Shown piece after piece: positions 32,548 to 41,171 of a DNA stretch of 64,000 nucleotides; positions within the stretch are counted from its first letter, which is position 1; each line of letters starts with the position of its first letter. The notes beneath the pieces were generated by a model, which was not told where the DNA came from, did no database searches, and was given only the letters and a program-made list of their open reading frames with translations. The stretch is from Ruminococcaceae bacterium UBA7217 (GTDB lineage: Bacteria > Bacillota > Clostridia > Oscillospirales > Acutalibacteraceae). A program made the position numbers and the translations under genes. The stretch is taken from contig DKTZ01000007.1 in assembly GCA_002490425.1 (NCBI GenBank), positions 47,459-111,458 on the forward strand, written 5' to 3'.

Positions 32548-34938
32548 TCAATCCTTATATTCTTCGGTAATGAAGGCTTCTAAGATGTCGCCCTCTTTAA
32601 TATCGTTAAACTTTTCAAGTCCTATACCGCATTCATAGCCCGAGGCAACCTCTTTAACGTCATCCTTAAAGCGCTTGAGCGATGAAATAGCGTCATCAAT
32701 AATGACAATACCGTCACGTACAACACGGATTCGTGCGTTTCTTGTAACCTTACCCGAAAGCACGTAGCTGCCTGCAACTGTACCTGCGGAAGAGAGCTTG
32801 AATACGTTTCTTACCTCAACTCTGCCAAGCTCAACATCACGGAATTTGGGAGCAAGCATACCCTTAATAGCGTCCTCAATTTCTTCAATGCAGTCGTAAA
32901 TAATACGGTACATTCTCATATCAACGCCGTCACGCTCTGCAATTTCTGCCGCAACGGGGTCGGGACGCACGTTAAAGCCTACGATAATAGCGTTTGATGC
33001 GTTTGCAAGCATAACATCGGATTCGTTAACTGCGCCGACGCCGCCGTGGATAACCTTAACGGCAACCTCTTCATTTGTGAGCTTTTCAAGACTTTGTCTA
33101 ACTGCTTCAACGGAGCCTTGGACATCCGCCTTAACAATAATATTGAGCGTTTTGATTTCGCCTGCTTTAATTGTTGAGAAGAGATTGTCAAGAGTAACCT
33201 TTTGATACTGGCTGAACTGCTCTTCTTTAGCCGCCTGACGTCTTTGTTCAACAAGCGCACGTGCAAGCTTTTCATCGGAAACCGCATTGAAAATGTCGCC
33301 GCCCTGAGGAACTGCGTCAAGACCCATAATCTCAACGGGAACGGAAGGACCTGCCGAATTAAGCTTCTTTCTGTTGTCATCAACCATAACACGTACTCTG
33401 CCCACGGCAGACCCTGCAACGATAATATCACCCGAATGAAGAGTACCGTTCTGAACAAGAAGTGTTGCAACGGGACCTCTGCCCTTATCAAGACGTGCCT
33501 CAATAACAATACCCTTTGCCGCTCTGTTGGGATTTGCCTTAAGCTCACGCATTTCGGCAACAAGGAGAATATTTTCAAGGAGCTTGTCAATGTTCATATG
33601 TGTTTTTGCGGATACGGGAACGCAGATAACATCGCCGCCCCACTCCTCGGGAACAAGCTCATATTCGGTTAACTGCTGCATAATTTTATCAACGGACGCA
33701 TCGGGCTTATCCATTTTGTTTATAGCAACAATGATTGAAACATCAGCCGCTTTTGCGTGGTTAATAGCCTCAACCGTCTGCGGCATAATGCCGTCGTCAG
33801 CGGCTACAACCAAAACTGCAATATCGGTCGCCATAGCGCCTCTCGCACGCATTGATGTGAATGCCTCGTGACCTGGTGTGTCAAGGAAAGTTATCTTCTG
33901 ACCGTTAAGGTCAACTCTGTAAGCACCGATGTGCTGTGTAATGCCGCCTGCCTCGGTTTCGGTAACGGCTGAATTTCTGATGGCGTCAAGAATTGATGTT
34001 TTACCGTGGTCAACGTGACCCATAACGCAAACAACGGGGTCACGGGGGATAAGGTCGTCTGCATTGTCTTCAGAATCGTCAATAATTCTTTCTTCAATAG
34101 TAACAACGACCTCACGGTTAACCTTTGCGCCAAGCTCAGTTGCTACGATTTCAGCGGTATCGTAGTCAATAACATCATTAATTGCCGCCATTTGACCTAA
34201 GGAGAAGAGCTTTTTAATAACCTCTGCCGCAGTCATTTTAAGGCGGGAAGCAAGCTCGCCGACAGTGATTTCATCGCCCACTGTGATTACGGGCGGCTTC
34301 TTCGCACGCTCTGCCGCAATTCTTCTTAAGCGCTCTGCCTCGGTTTCACGCTTACCGCCGTGTGTGCCCTGACGGCGGTACTGCTGGGATTTCTGCTTAA
34401 GCTTCTGCTTCTTAACAAGATTGTCCGAGTTGCCTGAGCTTGCAGGAGCAATATTCTCGTATTTTTCATTGTATTTTTCAGCGTCAAAAGAGTTGGCACG
34501 TGTGTCAATTCGCCTGATTTCGCCCTTTGTTCTTGACTGCATCGGGCGGTTGTCTTTATCTTTTTTATCTTTCTTTTCAGAAGGCTTTTGAGCGGCAGTG
34601 TTTGCGTTTGCCGGCTTCTGCTGTCTTTCCTGTTTGCCGTTCTGCGACTTCGGCGCATTGGGCTTATTCTGCTGTTTATTTGATTTTTCCTGCGGCTTTT
34701 CTGCCTGCTTTTTCGGCTTTTCTTCTGCTGCCGAAGAAAAATATGCGTCAAAATTTTTTACGCTGTGTTCTTTTGTAATAATGTCAAAAAGAATGTCCAA
34801 GTCCTTTTCCTCAACAGCAGTTGAGGCTTTCTTTTCGCCCTCTGTAAATTTTGCAAGTGTTTCGATGATTTCCTTGCTTTGCAATTCAAAGTTTTTTGCA
34901 ATATCGCTGACCTTGAATTTCTTTGCTGCAATAGCCAT
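32548..34938 (-). CDS. infB: Translation initiation factor IF-2
   Basis: The 796-residue GTPase has an N-terminal IF2_N domain (about 1-55) and a long charged linker rich in Lys, Gln and Asn (70-215). A second IF2_N follows (about 220-275), and the G domain carries GHVDHGKTS, DTPGHEAF, NKMDKPD and a VSAKT element. Domains II, III and IV complete it, with the C-terminal fMet-tRNA-binding domain near the end. It delivers initiator tRNA to the 30S subunit. It overlaps the ylxQ stop by one base. Confidence 0.97.
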   Translation of the reverse strand: MAIAAKKFKVSDIAKNFELQSKEIIETLAKFTEGEKKASTAVEEKDLDILFDIITKEHSVKNFDAYFSSAAEEKPKKQAEKPQEKSNKQQNKPNAPKSQNGKQERQQKPANANTAAQKPSEKKDKKDKDNRPMQSRTKGEIRRIDTRANSFDAEKYNEKYENIAPASSGNSDNLVKKQKLKQKSQQYRRQGTHGGKRETEAERLRRIAAERAKKPPVITVGDEITVGELASRLKMTAAEVIKKLFSLGQMAAINDVIDYDTAEIVATELGAKVNREVVVTIEERIIDDSEDNADDLIPRDPVVCVMGHVDHGKTSILDAIRNSAVTETEAGGITQHIGAYRVDLNGQKITFLDTPGHEAFTSMRARGAMATDIAVLVVAADDGIMPQTVEAINHAKAADVSIIVAINKMDKPDASVDKIMQQLTEYELVPEEWGGDVICVPVSAKTHMNIDKLLENILLVAEMRELKANPNRAAKGIVIEARLDKGRGPVATLLVQNGTLHSGDIIVAGSAVGRVRVMVDDNRKKLNSAGPSVPVEIMGLDAVPQGGDIFNAVSDEKLARALVEQRRQAAKEEQFSQYQKVTLDNLFSTIKAGEIKTLNIIVKADVQGSVEAVRQSLEKLTNEEVAVKVIHGGVGAVNESDVMLANASNAIIVGFNVRPDPVAAEIAERDGVDMRMYRIIYDCIEEIEDAIKGMLAPKFRDVELGRVEVRNVFKLSSAGTVAGSYVLSGKVTRNARIRVVRDGIVIIDDAISSLKRFKDDVKEVASGYECGIGLEKFNDIKEGDILEAFITEEYKD

Positions 34939-35258
34939 TATTCATTACCTCCCGTTAAATCGCTGTAAATCTTATCGGCAAATCCTTTGTCGTCAACCGT
35001 AAAAACCTTCGGCTTTGCTCCGATATAAAAATATATTTCATCTGATGTAATGTCTGCCGTAATAAAAGTAACGTTTCTCCCGCCGAAGCTGCATTCGTCA
35101 CGGATTTCCCGTATAAGTCTTTCGGACGAATCCTTACAGCAGACTGCCAAAATTGCTTTGCGCTTTTTTATCTGAGCTACGGTCGCATCATGCCCCAAAG
35201 ACATTTTGCCGGCTCTTCTGCACAGCCCCAAGAGACCCTTTAATCTGTTTTCAGACAT
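34938..35258 (-). CDS. L7Ae-like ribosomal protein YlxQ
   Basis: The 106-residue protein has the L7Ae/L30e RNA-binding fold, seen as LLGLCRRAGKMSLGHDATVA followed by KAILAVCCKDSSERLIREI. Members bind kink-turn RNAs. It is the YlxQ homologue in the nusA-infB operon; its gene overlaps rnpM by eight bases and infB by one. The precise role is unclear. Confidence 0.9.
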   Translation of the reverse strand: MSENRLKGLLGLCRRAGKMSLGHDATVAQIKKRKAILAVCCKDSSERLIREIRDECSFGGRNVTFITADITSDEIYFYIGAKPKVFTVDDKGFADKIYSDLTGGNE

Positions 35259-35529
35259 TGTTCTTAAGCTGCTCCTCTAATTTGTCATAAACCTCTGACG
35301 GTACAGCACATTCAAATACTTTGTCAATGCGTTTTGATTTGCGTGCCTTGGCAAGACATTCGGCGTTAGGACAAATGTAAGCGCCTCTGCCTGCCGCTTT
35401 GCCCGTAAGGTCAAGGCTTATTTCTCCGTTTGCATTTTTAACTATGCGGACAAGCTCCCGCTTTTCCTTCTGTTCACCGCATCCGTTGCATTTTCTTAAA
35501 GGAATCTTTTTCTGTTTCAAATTATTCAC
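35251..35529 (-). CDS. rnpM: RNase P modulator RnpM (YlxR)
   Basis: The 92-residue basic protein has the YlxR signature: IPLRKCNGCGEQKEKRELVR, then KAAGRGAYICPNAECLAKAR. Members bind RNA and modulate RNase P in Bacillus. Cysteines in CNGCGE and CPNAEC are present. It lies between nusA and ylxQ. Confidence 0.92.
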   Translation of the reverse strand: MNNLKQKKIPLRKCNGCGEQKEKRELVRIVKNANGEISLDLTGKAAGRGAYICPNAECLAKARKSKRIDKVFECAVPSEVYDKLEEQLKNNV

Positions 35530-35541
35530 TCCGCTTCGGGC

Positions 35542-36612
35542 TTAGCCTTCGTAAAATCCGCTTTCGGGTTTAATATCTATATTCCAGCCTGTAAGCTGAG
35601 CTGCAAGACGGGCATTCTGACCCTTATTGCCGATAGCGAGTGAAAGCTGATTGTCGGGAACGGTAACAGAGCAGGATTTTTTCTTTTTATCCTCTGTTTC
35701 CGTTTCTGCAATTTCAACCTTTAATACGGTGGCAGGAGCCAACGCTGCGGAAATAAATTCTGCAGGGTCTTCGCTGTATTTTACAATGTCAATCTTTTCT
35801 CCGCCGAGAATTTCAACAATTTTATTAACTCGTGAGCCGCCTTGACCGATGCAAGCACCCTGCGGGTCAACATCTGCATCCTTTGAGCTTACAGCCATTT
35901 TCGTACGGCTGCCTGCGTCACGTGAAATTGCGTTAACGGTAACTATTCCATCAAATATTTCGGGAACCTCCTGCTCGAAAAGGCGCTTAACAAAGCCTGC
36001 CTTGGAGCGTGAAATCATTACTCTCGGTCCACGGTCTGTGTCTTTTACTTCAACAACATAAACTTTAATTAAATCGCCCTCGGTAAATGTTTCGCCGGGG
36101 ATTTGCTCGGATTTCGGAAGAACTGCCGAGCCGTTGCCGATTTCAAGAGTTACATTGCCGTTAATCGGGTCAATTCTGCTTACTTTTGCATTGACAAGGT
36201 CTTGGCTCTTTGACTGAAATTCACGGATAACCTGACCTCTTTCAGCTTCTTTAATACCCTGGCGTATAACGTGCTTTGCGGTCTGTGCAGCAATTCTGCC
36301 GAACTTCATTGTGTCAAGGTCATACTCTAAGTACTCGCCGACCTGCGGATTTTCCATATAATCCTTTGCTTCTTCAATTGAAGCCTCCGCAAACGGGTCA
36401 ACGTAATCCTCCTCGGCTACAATTGGCTTTTTAACATAAACTCTGAAGGACTGCTCCTCTGCGCTTATGTCGCAAAATACAACATCTGCGCCGTTGTAGT
36501 CTTTTCTGGCCGCTTTAACAATTGCGTCCGCAATTTTTTCGCAAAGGTAATCCGCAGAGATACCCTTTTCCTTTTCCATTAAAGCCACTGCTTCAAAAAA
36601 TTCCTTATTCAT
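35542..36612 (-). CDS. nusA: Transcription termination/antitermination factor NusA
   Basis: The 356-residue NusA has an N-terminal RNA polymerase-binding domain (about 1-130), an S1 domain (about 130-205) and two KH domains. Visible segments are EFQSKSQDLVNAKVSRIDPI, ISRSKAGFVKRLFEQEVPEI, the first KH motif GACIGQGGSRVNKI, and LAIGNKGQNARLAAQLTGW. It lacks the C-terminal acidic repeats of E. coli, as is usual in Firmicutes. The ATG at 36612 follows GGAGG; the longer frame overlaps rimP. Confidence 0.96.
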   Translation of the reverse strand: MNKEFFEAVALMEKEKGISADYLCEKIADAIVKAARKDYNGADVVFCDISAEEQSFRVYVKKPIVAEEDYVDPFAEASIEEAKDYMENPQVGEYLEYDLDTMKFGRIAAQTAKHVIRQGIKEAERGQVIREFQSKSQDLVNAKVSRIDPINGNVTLEIGNGSAVLPKSEQIPGETFTEGDLIKVYVVEVKDTDRGPRVMISRSKAGFVKRLFEQEVPEIFDGIVTVNAISRDAGSRTKMAVSSKDADVDPQGACIGQGGSRVNKIVEILGGEKIDIVKYSEDPAEFISAALAPATVLKVEIAETETEDKKKKSCSVTVPDNQLSLAIGNKGQNARLAAQLTGWNIDIKPESGFYEG

Positions 36613-37084
36613 TTTCTTCAAAACCTCCAAAATCGTCGGCCTTAATAAATGAGGCCTCTTTCTTTTTTATATTTATCTCCGTTTCGTTATCGGGAGAAAT
36701 GGTTACCGAATCGTCGTCGTAAGCGAGAAGAACGCCCTTAAAATCACGAACTCCCTCGTATGGCTTAATAAGTCTTACCCAAACCTTTTCGCCGAGATAT
36801 GCTTCAAAGTGAAAATCCCTTGTAAGCTCTCGTTCAATGCCGGGGGACTGTACCTGCAAATTGTAACTTTGTTCAATTGGGTCTGCCTCGTCCAAAGGCT
36901 TGTCGATAGCGTGATGCATATTAACGCAGTCATCAATCGTAACGCCGTCTTCCTTGTCAATGGTGATGCGCAAATACCATTTTGTGCCTTCCTTTAAGAA
37001 TTTAACATCCCAAAGAATAAGCCCCAAGGATTCGGCAATGGGCTTTGCAATGTCCCAAACAACTGCCGCAGTGTTTTTCTTCAT
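36605..37084 (-). CDS. rimP: Ribosome maturation factor RimP
   Basis: The 159-residue RimP is needed for 30S maturation. It shows GLILWDVKFLKEGTKWYLRI, DDCVNMHHAIDKPLDEADPI and the conserved LQVQSPGIERELTRDFHFEA. A C-terminal SH3-like domain follows. AAGGAGC precedes the start. It is the first gene of the nine-gene operon ending in ribF; the promoter lies at 37160-37188. Confidence 0.95.
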   Translation of the reverse strand: MKKNTAAVVWDIAKPIAESLGLILWDVKFLKEGTKWYLRITIDKEDGVTIDDCVNMHHAIDKPLDEADPIEQSYNLQVQSPGIERELTRDFHFEAYLGEKVWVRLIKPYEGVRDFKGVLLAYDDDSVTISPDNETEINIKKKEASFIKADDFGGFEENE

Positions 37085-37159
37085 ATTTTCAAAGCTCCTT
37101 ATAAATTTAAGAGAGCGGGTCGCCCCACTCTCAATTCAACGGATATTCTTACGTTACAT

Positions 37160-37188
37160 ATATTACCATACAAAAATAAATAAATCAA
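37160..37188 (-). promoter_or_regulatory. Promoter of the rimP-nusA-infB-ribF operon
   Basis: Read on the minus strand, TTGATT (37183-37188) and TAATAT (37160-37165) are 17 bases apart. A leader hairpin GAGAG/CTCTC around 37111-37132 lies between the promoter and rimP. Confidence 0.65.
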
Positions 37189-37245
37189 TAGTTTTTATAA
37201 AATATTTATACAATATTATATATAGAGCAAAATTTGTCTGAATTT

Positions 37246-37431
37246 TTATAAATCGTCAGCGTCCTGCTGAGGCTTTCCGCCGTCCTTGGGCGTTCCCGTG
37301 TAGCTTCCGTTGACATCGGACGGAATGGAGTCGTCGTCCTCATTCCACATTTTGCCGAGTTCTTTGTTTAAACGCTCCATTTTTCTTCTTGCAAGAAACA
37401 TCTTTTCCTTTTTAGATTTGCCTCCAAACAT
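37246..37431 (-). CDS. Small basic/acidic protein, unknown
   Basis: This 61-residue protein has a strongly basic N-terminal half (FGGKSKKEKMFLARRKMERL) and an acidic, glycine-rich C-terminus. I do not recognise a family. The ATG follows AGGGGGTG. It lies alone between the rimP operon promoter and the secreted protein gene. It could be a small nucleic-acid-associated protein, but nothing proves that. Confidence 0.55.
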   Translation of the reverse strand: MFGGKSKKEKMFLARRKMERLNKELGKMWNEDDDSIPSDVNGSYTGTPKDGGKPQQDADDL

Positions 37432-37541
37432 TTTTGCACCCCCTAAATAATTTTAAGCATTATTATTCTGTCCGTAAGAAATTTTTTTATAACAGTAATA
37501 TTCAAAAGGTAAAATTTTGACTGATTTTTTATTTTTTTATG

Positions 37542-37570
37542 TTGACATTGCAGATTTTGTATTGTATAAT
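37542..37570 (+). promoter_or_regulatory. Consensus promoter of the NTGD-anchored protein gene
   Basis: TTGACA at 37542-37547 and TATAAT at 37565-37570 match the consensus exactly, with a 17-base spacer. Strong constitutive expression is expected. Confidence 0.85.
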
Positions 37571-37635
37571 GATGAAGAATAAAGGTGGTATAACCTTAAA
37601 AGCAAAATTCAAAAAAACGAAAGGAAAATGTGATT

Positions 37636-38637
37636 ATGAAAAGAATAATTGCAGTTCTCATTGCATTAGCAATGGTATTATCAATGTCAGTTATGGCATT
37701 TGCCGCATTTGCGGAAAAGCAGAGCCCTGCTGATTTAGCAGAAGGCGTTGAAGAAAATTACAGAAACGCAGTAAACCTTGAAGACTGGCAGCTTAATGAT
37801 GCTGCTAACTGGTGGAAATACATAGAAATCCGTCAGAAAATAGAAGAGCAGGGTATTTATACCAAAGAAGACGGCAGCCTTATGACTTGGGAAGAAGCAT
37901 GGCAAGCTTATGCAAAATATGTTGCGTCCAATCTTTCTTCTGATCCGGCAAATGCAGCAACTGAGTTAGTAGGTCTTGTTCAGAACGGCTATTTGGAGGC
38001 AGGCGACCTTATTTCTATAATTGGTGAGTCAATTATGGGCGGCATCGGCGGCGACGGTGAAAGCGGCGACCTTTCCGGCGTTATCAGCGGTATCATTGAC
38101 AAGATTACCGGCGGTAATAAAGAGCCTGAGGTAACAGCAGACCAGTATGTTGAAGAGCTTGTGGCGCTTATCAACAGCGGTGCATCAGTTGATGAAATTA
38201 CATCAAAAATCAGTGATGACATTGCAAGCGGTAAGATTGTTTTAAATCAGATTCCTGATATTATAAATATTCTTTCTTCAAAGATTGAAGCAGGCGAGAT
38301 TGAAAATAACGAAACTGTTCAGCAGATTCTTGAGTTCCTTGAAGGACTCGGCGGAGGTGAAACTCCTACTTTCCCTGATTTCGGTGACATCACTCTTCCG
38401 TGGGATAACGGCAATTCTGAGTCAGGTAGCTTCCTTGACACAATTCTTGGTATCATCGGCTCAATCGGCGACCTCTTCAATCCCACAAATCCTGATACTC
38501 CTGATGATCCTTCAAACAACGGCGGAAACAGCACAATTCCCAACACAGGTGATGTATCATTCGTTGCAGTTGCAGCAGTTGCAGCAGTTGCAGGCGTAGC
38601 ATTTGTTCTTACAAGAAAAAAGAGCGACGCTGAATAA
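37636..38637 (+). CDS. Secreted protein with C-terminal sortase-like anchor
   Basis: The 333-residue protein has a signal peptide (KRIIAVLIALAMVLSMSVMA) and a helical, acidic mature region. A Gly/Asp/Asn/Pro-rich stalk leads to a C-terminal IPNTGD motif, a hydrophobic helix, and a RKK tail. IPNTGD resembles the LPxTG-type signals used by class B/D-like sortases in gut Clostridia, so covalent wall attachment is likely. No catalytic domain is recognised. The ATG at 37636 lies about ten bases after AAAGGAAA; the in-frame GTG at 37630 is less well spaced. A consensus promoter and a strong terminator flank it. Confidence 0.75.
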   Translation: MKRIIAVLIALAMVLSMSVMAFAAFAEKQSPADLAEGVEENYRNAVNLEDWQLNDAANWWKYIEIRQKIEEQGIYTKEDGSLMTWEEAWQAYAKYVASNLSSDPANAATELVGLVQNGYLEAGDLISIIGESIMGGIGGDGESGDLSGVISGIIDKITGGNKEPEVTADQYVEELVALINSGASVDEITSKISDDIASGKIVLNQIPDIINILSSKIEAGEIENNETVQQILEFLEGLGGGETPTFPDFGDITLPWDNGNSESGSFLDTILGIIGSIGDLFNPTNPDTPDDPSNNGGNSTIPNTGDVSFVAVAAVAAVAGVAFVLTRKKSDAE

Positions 38638-38662
38638 TTAAAGCTTAATATTAAGTTACATA

Positions 38663-38692
38663 ACGGAAGTCTTTAAGGCTTCCGTTTTTTTT
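38663..38692 (+). terminator. Rho-independent terminator
   Basis: ACGGAAG at 38663-38669 pairs with CTTCCGT at 38679-38685, followed by a long T-run. It ends the NTGD protein gene. The gap to 38833 shows nothing further. Confidence 0.9.
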
Positions 38693-38833
38693 ATGTCGAT
38701 TTTTATAACCTATGCAAAGATGTTCCGCCGCATTTATAAGCAGCGGGGTGCAATCTGCCGCAACCTCTGTTCCTTGTAGGCAAAGCAGAACATTGCTCCG
38801 ATTAAAAAATATATATTATTTTCAATATTACTC

Positions 38834-38889
38834 TTGACAATATGAATTTTTACTGCTAAAATAGAAAATGTAAACCGAACATTTGTTCG
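38834..38889 (+). promoter_or_regulatory. Promoter and LexA box of the lysis cassette
   Basis: TTGACA at 38834-38839 and TAAAAT at 38857-38862 have a 17-base spacer. A perfect LexA box CGAACATTTGTTCG lies at 38876-38889, just after the expected transcription start. The 14-base core is identical to that at 3032-3045, including the central ATTT. This predicts repression by LexA and induction by DNA damage. Confidence 0.88.
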
Positions 38890-38971
38890 AAGAATAAACA
38901 AAGACGCCGTATATAACGCCACTGCGAATAAGGGCGTTTTTGTTTTATCTGAATTTGAAGGAGGAACAGAA

Positions 38972-39376
38972 ATGTATGTTTCATCAAACGATAACAAAAT
39001 CAAAACCTTGGGAGTGAACGAGTATTTCTTTTTAACAGAAAATTTTGAATTTTCCGATAAATCGGAAATCGGGAGTGCAATGGGCTTTATCATTATGAAT
39101 AAAAGAAGCAGCTTGGAAAAGACCGTAAAAAGCATAATTGAAAATGAGCTTGATGAGACCGAAAGAGCTGTAATTAAGCTGTTTTATTATAACGGGCTTG
39201 ATACACTTTCAATATCCGAAATGTGCAGTCTTTCCCGTTCAAGCGTTTACAGAAATCTTAAAAGCGGATTGAAGAAAATTGAAAATTCAATAAAATATGT
39301 TTTGGAATATGACGGATTTTCTTCAAAAATGTCGTCCGATGAGCTTGTTAAATACATAAAGGGGGCTGTTAGTTGA
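38972..39376 (+). CDS. Sigma-70 region 4-like transcription regulator of the lysis cassette
   Basis: The 134-residue protein has a variable N-terminal half and a C-terminal helix-turn-helix that resembles sigma-70 region 4: ELDETERAVIKLFYYNGLD, ISEMCSLSRSSVYRNLKSG and a following LKKIENSIKYVLEY helix. No region 2 is seen, so it is more like phage late-gene regulators than a full sigma factor. AAGGAGG lies seven bases before the ATG. It is the first gene after the SOS promoter and overlaps the next gene by four bases (TTGA). It may activate or modulate the downstream lysis genes, as UviA does for the clostridial holin gene uviB; that parallel is an inference. Confidence 0.65.
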   Translation: MYVSSNDNKIKTLGVNEYFFLTENFEFSDKSEIGSAMGFIIMNKRSSLEKTVKSIIENELDETERAVIKLFYYNGLDTLSISEMCSLSRSSVYRNLKSGLKKIENSIKYVLEYDGFSSKMSSDELVKYIKGAVS

Positions 39377-39636
39377 ATAAAAATAAATCCCTTAAAGAGA
39401 TTGGAGAGGAATACGCCGAGTATATTCGTCTAAATCGGGAAAATATTGCGGTTTGCAAAGAGAAGATAAAAAATGCCGGAACAGACGAGAAAATACGGGC
39501 GGAGCTGCAAAGAACTCTCAGTGTACTTTATGAGATTTCAAGAGAGCTTAAAGCAAATTCAGAGCATCTCATTAAATATTATAGAGATAATTCTCTTGAT
39601 GGCATATTATGTAATGAGAAAACAGTAAAGGAGTGA
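39373..39636 (+). CDS. Small charged protein of the lysis cassette, paralogue of the SOS gene at 3064
   Basis: The 87-residue soluble helical protein starts with TTG at 39373, overlapping the previous stop. It contains LKEIGEEYAEYIRLNRENIA and SEHLIKYYRDNSLDG, which parallel the LQELGEEY and YLINYY segments of the 76-residue protein at 3064. I do not recognise a named family. Its place between a regulator and a lysozyme, in an SOS-controlled operon, suggests a role in timing or controlling lysis. Confidence 0.65.
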   Translation: MNKNKSLKEIGEEYAEYIRLNRENIAVCKEKIKNAGTDEKIRAELQRTLSVLYEISRELKANSEHLIKYYRDNSLDGILCNEKTVKE

Positions 39637-39640
39637 TATT

Positions 39641-40510
39641 ATGGAGTCCTACAGAGGAATAGATGTTTCAAAATGGCAGGGTGAAATAAATTGGTCAAAG
39701 GTTAAGAACGCAGGAATAAATTTTGTTATGATACGTTCTTCTTTCGGCGGAACCAACGGTCAAAAAGACCCAAAGTTTGAATATAACTACGAACAGGCAA
39801 AGGATGTAGGCGTTAACGTGGGCGCATATCATTTTGCTTATGCCACAACGCCTGAAGAGGCAGTTAAAGAGGCAGAATATTGTCTGAGCGTTATCAAGGG
39901 CAAGAAATTTGAATATCCGATTGCATACGATTTAGAGGACAGCCGAATTCAGGCTCTCGGCAAGGCAAAAATTTCGGAAATTGCAAAAGCCTTTTGTGAA
40001 ACTATAGAAAAAAACGGCTACTATGTTGCGATTTATTCAAATCTTTATTGGCTTAATAATTATTATACGGAAGAAATATTCAAAAAATATGACATTTGGC
40101 TTGCTCAGTGGAATGATAAGCCTACGTTCCAAAGACCGTACGGAATATGGCAGAAATCATCTAAGGGCAAGGTGGACGGTATTTCCACCTTGGTTGACCT
40201 TGACGAGTCTTATAAGAACTATCCGTCAATAATGAAATACAACGGCCTTAACGGCTACGGTAAGGAGGAGGAAACTCCTAAGCCGCCCAAGGGCTATAAG
40301 GCGGGTCAAAAGGTCGTTCTTAAAAATGCCAAGCTTTATTCGAGCGCTTATACGGAGCGTGTTTCAAACACCGTTTCGGGAACGTATTATATTTATGACG
40401 GAATTTATCTTGACGGAAGGTACAGAATAACAAATTCTCTTAAGAACGTTGAAAGAGTGCCTATTGCAAAATATGTAACAGGATTTGTAGAGAGAAAGGA
40501 TTTGGGATGA
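39641..40510 (+). CDS. GH25 family lysozyme (endolysin)
   Basis: The 289-residue protein is a muramidase of glycoside hydrolase family 25, like phage endolysins. The N-terminal YRGIDVSKWQGEINWSKVK carries the first catalytic aspartate, and YPIAYDLEDS near residue 95 carries the DxE pair. HFAYATTPEEAVKEA and IWLAQWN also match the family. A C-terminal region (about 220-289) looks like an SH3-like wall-binding domain. There is no signal peptide, so export needs the holin downstream. AAAGGAG precedes the ATG at 39641. Confidence 0.92.
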   Translation: MESYRGIDVSKWQGEINWSKVKNAGINFVMIRSSFGGTNGQKDPKFEYNYEQAKDVGVNVGAYHFAYATTPEEAVKEAEYCLSVIKGKKFEYPIAYDLEDSRIQALGKAKISEIAKAFCETIEKNGYYVAIYSNLYWLNNYYTEEIFKKYDIWLAQWNDKPTFQRPYGIWQKSSKGKVDGISTLVDLDESYKNYPSIMKYNGLNGYGKEEETPKPPKGYKAGQKVVLKNAKLYSSAYTERVSNTVSGTYYIYDGIYLDGRYRITNSLKNVERVPIAKYVTGFVERKDLG

Positions 40511-40514
40511 GAAA

Positions 40515-40769
40515 ATGAATGAAATTGAGTCTTTGGAGCTTCGTGTTTCAAAATTGGAAGCGCAGGCAAAGGAGCTTACGGGAAATTTAAACGCAATAAC
40601 TCTTGAGCAGGTGCGCAGCGCTACAAAGCTCGATGTTGTTCTTACCTCTCTGTGTGAATTAAAAAACGGACTTGAAATGCTTAAAAAGCGCCCCGGGCAG
40701 TTTTGGGATAAGCTTATAGTTGCAGCTTTTTCTGCCGCTTGCGGAGCAATGATGAGTTTTATTTTTTAA
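40515..40769 (+). CDS. XhlA-like hemolysin/holin-associated protein
   Basis: The 84-residue protein has a coiled-coil-like N-terminus (EIESLELRVSKLEAQAKELT), a short amphipathic section, and a single C-terminal membrane helix (LIVAAFSAACGAMMSFIF). This is the form of phage XhlA-type proteins that pair with holins in lysis cassettes. It begins four bases after the lysozyme stop. Confidence 0.8.
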   Translation: MNEIESLELRVSKLEAQAKELTGNLNAITLEQVRSATKLDVVLTSLCELKNGLEMLKKRPGQFWDKLIVAAFSAACGAMMSFIF

Positions 40770-40790
40770 TAAAAGGAGTTTTAAACAGTA

Positions 40791-41033
40791 ATGCAATATA
40801 TAACCGAGCATGCGCTTATACTGATTCCTGTTCTCAATATTTTAGGAATGATTATTAAAGGATTTCCGAAAATTCCCGATAAATATATTCCTGTAATTTT
40901 GCTGTTTTTCGGCATAACGGGAGCCGTTGCAATAATGGGATTTAACGCACAGGCGGTAATTCAAGGAATTTTGATAACGGGAACGGCAGTTTACGGAAAT
41001 CAGGTAGTAAAGCAGCTTAAAAAAGAAGAATAA
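40791..41033 (+). CDS. Holin, Hol44/superfamily V-like
   Basis: The 80-residue protein has two or three membrane segments (ALILIPVLNILGMIIKGFP, YIPVILLFFGITGAVAIMGF and VIQGILITGTAVYGNQVVKQ) and a short basic tail. The IPDKYIP and QGILITGTAVYGNQ features match Hol44-type phage holins of Clostridia. Holins permeabilise the membrane so the lysozyme can reach the wall. AAAGGAG precedes the start. It is the last gene of the cassette. Confidence 0.85.
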   Translation: MQYITEHALILIPVLNILGMIIKGFPKIPDKYIPVILLFFGITGAVAIMGFNAQAVIQGILITGTAVYGNQVVKQLKKEE

Positions 41034-41039
41034 AACAAC

Positions 41040-41070
41040 ACCCCCGAAGACTAAATCTTCGGGGGTTTAT
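41040..41070 (+). terminator. Terminator of the lysis cassette
   Basis: An 11-base stem (ACCCCCGAAGA with TCTTCGGGGGT, 41040-41066) is followed by TTAT. It closes the cassette just after the holin, and no further phage gene follows. Confidence 0.85.
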
Positions 41071-41171
41071 AGTAGTGATACGAACCCAAATAAACCGTAC
41101 GGAACTAATCTATCCGTTCTGCAAAATAAAAATTTACTTCATCACGGATTTTATTGGTAAATATTGTTTTG

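Noticed and set aside
34326..34751. 141-codon frame on the same strand as infB
   Set aside because: It is a frame-shifted shadow of the Lys/Gln-rich linker of IF-2.
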